Assembly (NCBI GenBank): GCA_964594905.1
Contig: CAZQOI010000104.1
Span: forward strand, 1-7,834
Length of the DNA: 7,834 nt
Direction of reading: 5' to 3'
From: Granulosicoccus sp964594905
GTDB lineage: Bacteria > Pseudomonadota > Gammaproteobacteria > Granulosicoccales > Granulosicoccaceae
Part shown: positions 6,186 to 7,834 of the stretch, one piece after another
Position numbering within the stretch: the first letter of the stretch is position 1
Layout: each line of letters starts with the position of its first letter
Program-made: the position numbers and the translations under genes
The notes under the pieces: generated by a model
What the model saw: only the letters and a program-made list of their open reading frames with translations
Told to the model about the DNA's origin: nothing
The model's database searches: none

Positions 6186-7493
6186 ATGGACGCCCAACAG
6201 ACGAGAAATATTCTCGAGGCATGCTTGCTTGTTGCCGGACGCGCAATGAGCGTGGCACAGCTCGAGGCTTTATTTGAATCCGATATCGACCGGCCTGATC
6301 GTAAAGAGATCAAGCTGCAACTTGAAGAGTTGCAAAAGACTTACGAAGGTCGCGGTATCGAATTGATTGAAGTTGCAAGCGGCTGGCGTTTGCAATCACG
6401 AAGTTCAATGGAGCATTGGGTTGCACGTTTATTCACTGAAAAATCGCCACGCTATTCGCGTGCCTTGCTTGAAACATTAGTACTGATTGCTTACCGCCAA
6501 CCTATTACACGCGGTGAGATAGAAGAAATACGTGGAGTTGCTGTTAGCTCCAATATCATTCGCACCTTGCAGGAACGTGAGTGGGTTAAAGAAGTAGGCG
6601 TAAAAGAAGTACCCGGACGACCGGCCTTACTCGGTACGACCAGACAGTTTCTGGATTACTTCAACCTCAAGCGCCTTGATGAACTGCCACCATTGAGCGA
6701 GATCAAGGACCTTGAAGAGATTGATGCAACGCTTGCCGCCGAAATGGGTATCGGCGTTGAGGCGACTGATGTTGCCGAAGCAATCAATGAAGCGGGTGAG
6801 TTGGTAGCTTCTGATGAAAACGCAGGTGCTGATTCGGGTGATGCGGAAGTTGACGGAGAGTCCTCGAGCGAGAGTGGTGAAGTTGATGAAGTATCGGAAT
6901 CTGCTGACACCGCTGAAGTTAGTGATACAGATTTGGTCGCTGATACAGATGAGGCTGACGATACAGCGGAAGCTACAAGTACAGATGAGGCTGATGAAGC
7001 TGCTGATTCCGGGTTGGAAGCAAATGCCGAATCCGACGGAACTGATGAGGCTGACGATGAATCAGTGGAAGATCAAGGCAGCGATTCAGGTGATGGGCCA
7101 GACAGTAATGGCACGCCACCATCCAACGACGGCGAGAACGATGCGCTGGGTGAGCTAGACCCGCAAACAGAATTGCGACGCGTTATCAATGAGTTTGCCA
7201 GTGAACATCAGCGCGAGCTGGATGTGCAAAAAGGCATCGATACTCAGAACCTGACAACGGTTGAAGACAAGCCGGACCCTCAAGCGAGTGACGAGCTTTT
7301 ATCTGATGTTGATTCCGACAGTGATGCAGAAAGCACTGTCGCCAAGAAAGCCTTGGTGCTTGAATCTGTCGCCGAACTCGATTCTGTATCGTTGGATAGT
7401 AATCCCGATACCGATGTGGAAAGTGAGGGCGCAGCTGAGGTGGACGCCGATAGCGCTGCCAGTACTTCAAAAGCATCGGAGCCCGACCCTTGA
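6186..7493 (+). CDS. scpB: Segregation and condensation protein B with a long acidic C-terminal extension
   Basis: Residues 1-180 of this 435-residue protein are a normal ScpB: two winged-helix domains with ILEACLLVAGRAMSVAQLEALF (9-30), GIELIEVASGWRLQ (57-70), LLETLVLIAYRQPITRGEIE (94-113), EIRGVAVSSNIIRTLQEREW (114-133) and the signature GRPALLGTTRQFLDYF (144-159). ScpB dimerises and binds the kleisin ScpA to regulate the SMC ATPase. Typical proteins are 180-280 residues, so the tail (about 181-435) is exceptional. Residues 175-330 contain no Lys, Arg, His, Phe, Tyr or Trp and are dominated by Asp, Glu, Ser and Ala, so they are probably disordered. A mixed-charge segment at about 323-350 (TELRRVINEFASEHQREL) could form a helix, followed by more acidic sequence. 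The gene starts 5 nt after scpA, and its ribosome site is weak, consistent with translational coupling. The tail could be a protein- or histone-like-mimic interaction arm or simple low-complexity drift; neither is shown. Confidence 0.94.
   Translation: MDAQQTRNILEACLLVAGRAMSVAQLEALFESDIDRPDRKEIKLQLEELQKTYEGRGIELIEVASGWRLQSRSSMEHWVARLFTEKSPRYSRALLETLVLIAYRQPITRGEIEEIRGVAVSSNIIRTLQEREWVKEVGVKEVPGRPALLGTTRQFLDYFNLKRLDELPPLSEIKDLEEIDATLAAEMGIGVEATDVAEAINEAGELVASDENAGADSGDAEVDGESSSESGEVDEVSESADTAEVSDTDLVADTDEADDTAEATSTDEADEAADSGLEANAESDGTDEADDESVEDQGSDSGDGPDSNGTPPSNDGENDALGELDPQTELRRVINEFASEHQRELDVQKGIDTQNLTTVEDKPDPQASDELLSDVDSDSDAESTVAKKALVLESVAELDSVSLDSNPDTDVESEGAAEVDADSAASTSKASEPDP
6945..7057 (+). 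repeat. Three copies of a 17-nt repeat inside the scpB tail
   Basis: Near-identical copies of ACAGATGAGGCTGAYGA occur at 6945-6961, 6981-6997 and 7041-7057 (the third has T in place of A at position 3). All are in the same frame and encode TDEADD or TDEADE. Copy-to-copy distances are 36 and 60 nt, both multiples of three, suggesting the tail grew by in-frame duplication. Confidence 0.75.
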
Positions 7494-7559
7494 ATAACTA
7501 GACGGAGCGATGCAACGCGATGGAACGCGAACAACCACACTTCTTATAAGCGACATCAG
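7494..7559 (+). other. Spacer between scpB and the next gene, with a short tandem repeat
   Basis: This 66-nt spacer contains a 10-bp tandem repeat, GCGATGCAAC (7507-7516) and GCGATGGAAC (7517-7526), followed by a partial third unit GCGAAC (7527-7532). No stem-loop with a T-run is seen, so transcription probably continues into the next gene. Read in the scpB frame, it is open and encodes a basic, Asn/Thr/Arg-rich stretch unlike both flanks, as expected for non-coding sequence. Confidence 0.55.
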
Positions 7560-7834
7560 ATGCCGCTCAGCAGTTCGGTGACACCAACCGAAATGCGAGA
7601 TGGTCTGTCTGAATTTTTCGCCGATGCTGATATCAATTTGGAGATTCCAGAGTCTGTCGAAACTTTGTTGGATGTTCCAGTTGATGGTGTTGAAGTGGCC
7701 GTGGCGGGCGATGTAGCAGAGGCAGACGAGGTTGCTGAAGTAGCTGACGCGGCCGATGGGGTTGATGTTGCTGATGAGGTTAATACTGACGATGTAGATG
7801 ACGCGGTAAATGTCTCTGATTCAGTCGAGCCTTC
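7560..7834 (+). CDS. Acidic N-terminus of an unidentified protein (possibly RluB), 3' end outside window
   Basis: From the ATG at 7560 the frame stays open to the right edge, giving 91 residues. The first 40 (MPLSSSVTPTEMRDGLSEFF, then a short amphipathic region) are followed by a Val/Ala/Asp/Glu low-complexity stretch of the type DVAEADEVAEVADAADGVDV (51-70). After R13 there is no Lys, Arg or His in the remaining 78 residues. No domain can be recognised in this part. In many gammaproteobacteria scpA-scpB is followed by rluB, encoding the 23S rRNA pseudouridine 2605 synthase, and some RluB proteins carry long low-complexity extensions, so RluB with an acidic N-terminal extension is a reasonable guess from position only. 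Start choice is uncertain: neither this ATG nor the next at 7593 has a good ribosome site. The acidic character resembles the scpB tail, and the base composition fits coding sequence. Confidence 0.6.
   Translation, partial: MPLSSSVTPTEMRDGLSEFFADADINLEIPESVETLLDVPVDGVEVAVAGDVAEADEVAEVADAADGVDVADEVNTDDVDDAVNVSDSVEP

Noticed and set aside
6656..7540. Minus-strand and alternate-frame ORFs across the scpB tail
   Set aside because: They are Ser-rich shadows of the Asp/Glu/Ser codons of the scpB tail, with no ribosome site or family resemblance.
7510..7581. Short 23-codon ORF after scpB as a leader peptide
   Set aside because: GGAG lies only 2 nt before its ATG, the peptide has no recognisable regulatory codon pattern, and it overlaps the start of the acidic ORF.

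Overview
The window looks like an ordinary chromosomal segment of a gammaproteobacterium. YciO is very close to the Enterobacterial protein, and the order scpA-scpB followed by another gene is typical of gammaproteobacteria that use SMC-ScpAB rather than MukBEF. MetZ also fits a non-enteric gammaproteobacterium such as a marine Chromatiales- or Granulosicoccus-like lineage, but the exact taxon is inference. I see no mobile element, CRISPR array, tRNA, rRNA or phage gene. A run of exactly 100 N (2774-2873) is an assembly gap, probably a placeholder of unknown true length.

Layout from left to right. (1) On the minus strand, a probable two-gene envelope operon: a GTG-started exported protein with a TPR-like region and a C-terminal NTF2-like domain (737-1495), then after 29 nt an exported YkuD/YafK-type L,D-transpeptidase (1-707) that runs off the left edge before its catalytic cysteine. 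(2) Divergently on the plus strand, metZ (1576-2769), the direct sulfhydrylation step of methionine synthesis. It is followed by the gap and then the 3' two-thirds of a MOFRL-type glycerate 2-kinase (2874-3599). (3) Convergent with the kinase and overlapping its stop by 4 nt, an exported parvulin-type peptidyl-prolyl isomerase on the minus strand (3596-4531). (4) Divergent from that, a plus-strand cluster: yciO (4641-5264), scpA (5296-6180), scpB (6186-7493) and the start of an acidic protein (7560 to the right edge) in the position where rluB often lies.

ScpA and ScpB would act together as the kleisin and winged-helix subunits of the SMC condensin. A clean TATAAT box just after the yciO stop suggests scpAB can be transcribed from its own promoter as well as from that of yciO. 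The most unusual feature is the C-terminal extension of ScpB. It runs to about 250 residues, of which 156 consecutive residues (175-330) contain no Lys, Arg, His or aromatic residue. The next reading frame downstream starts with a similarly acidic, low-complexity stretch and lies in the same frame as scpB, separated by a single in-frame stop. Otherwise the window is housekeeping and cell-envelope content, and I found no convincing new multi-gene system.
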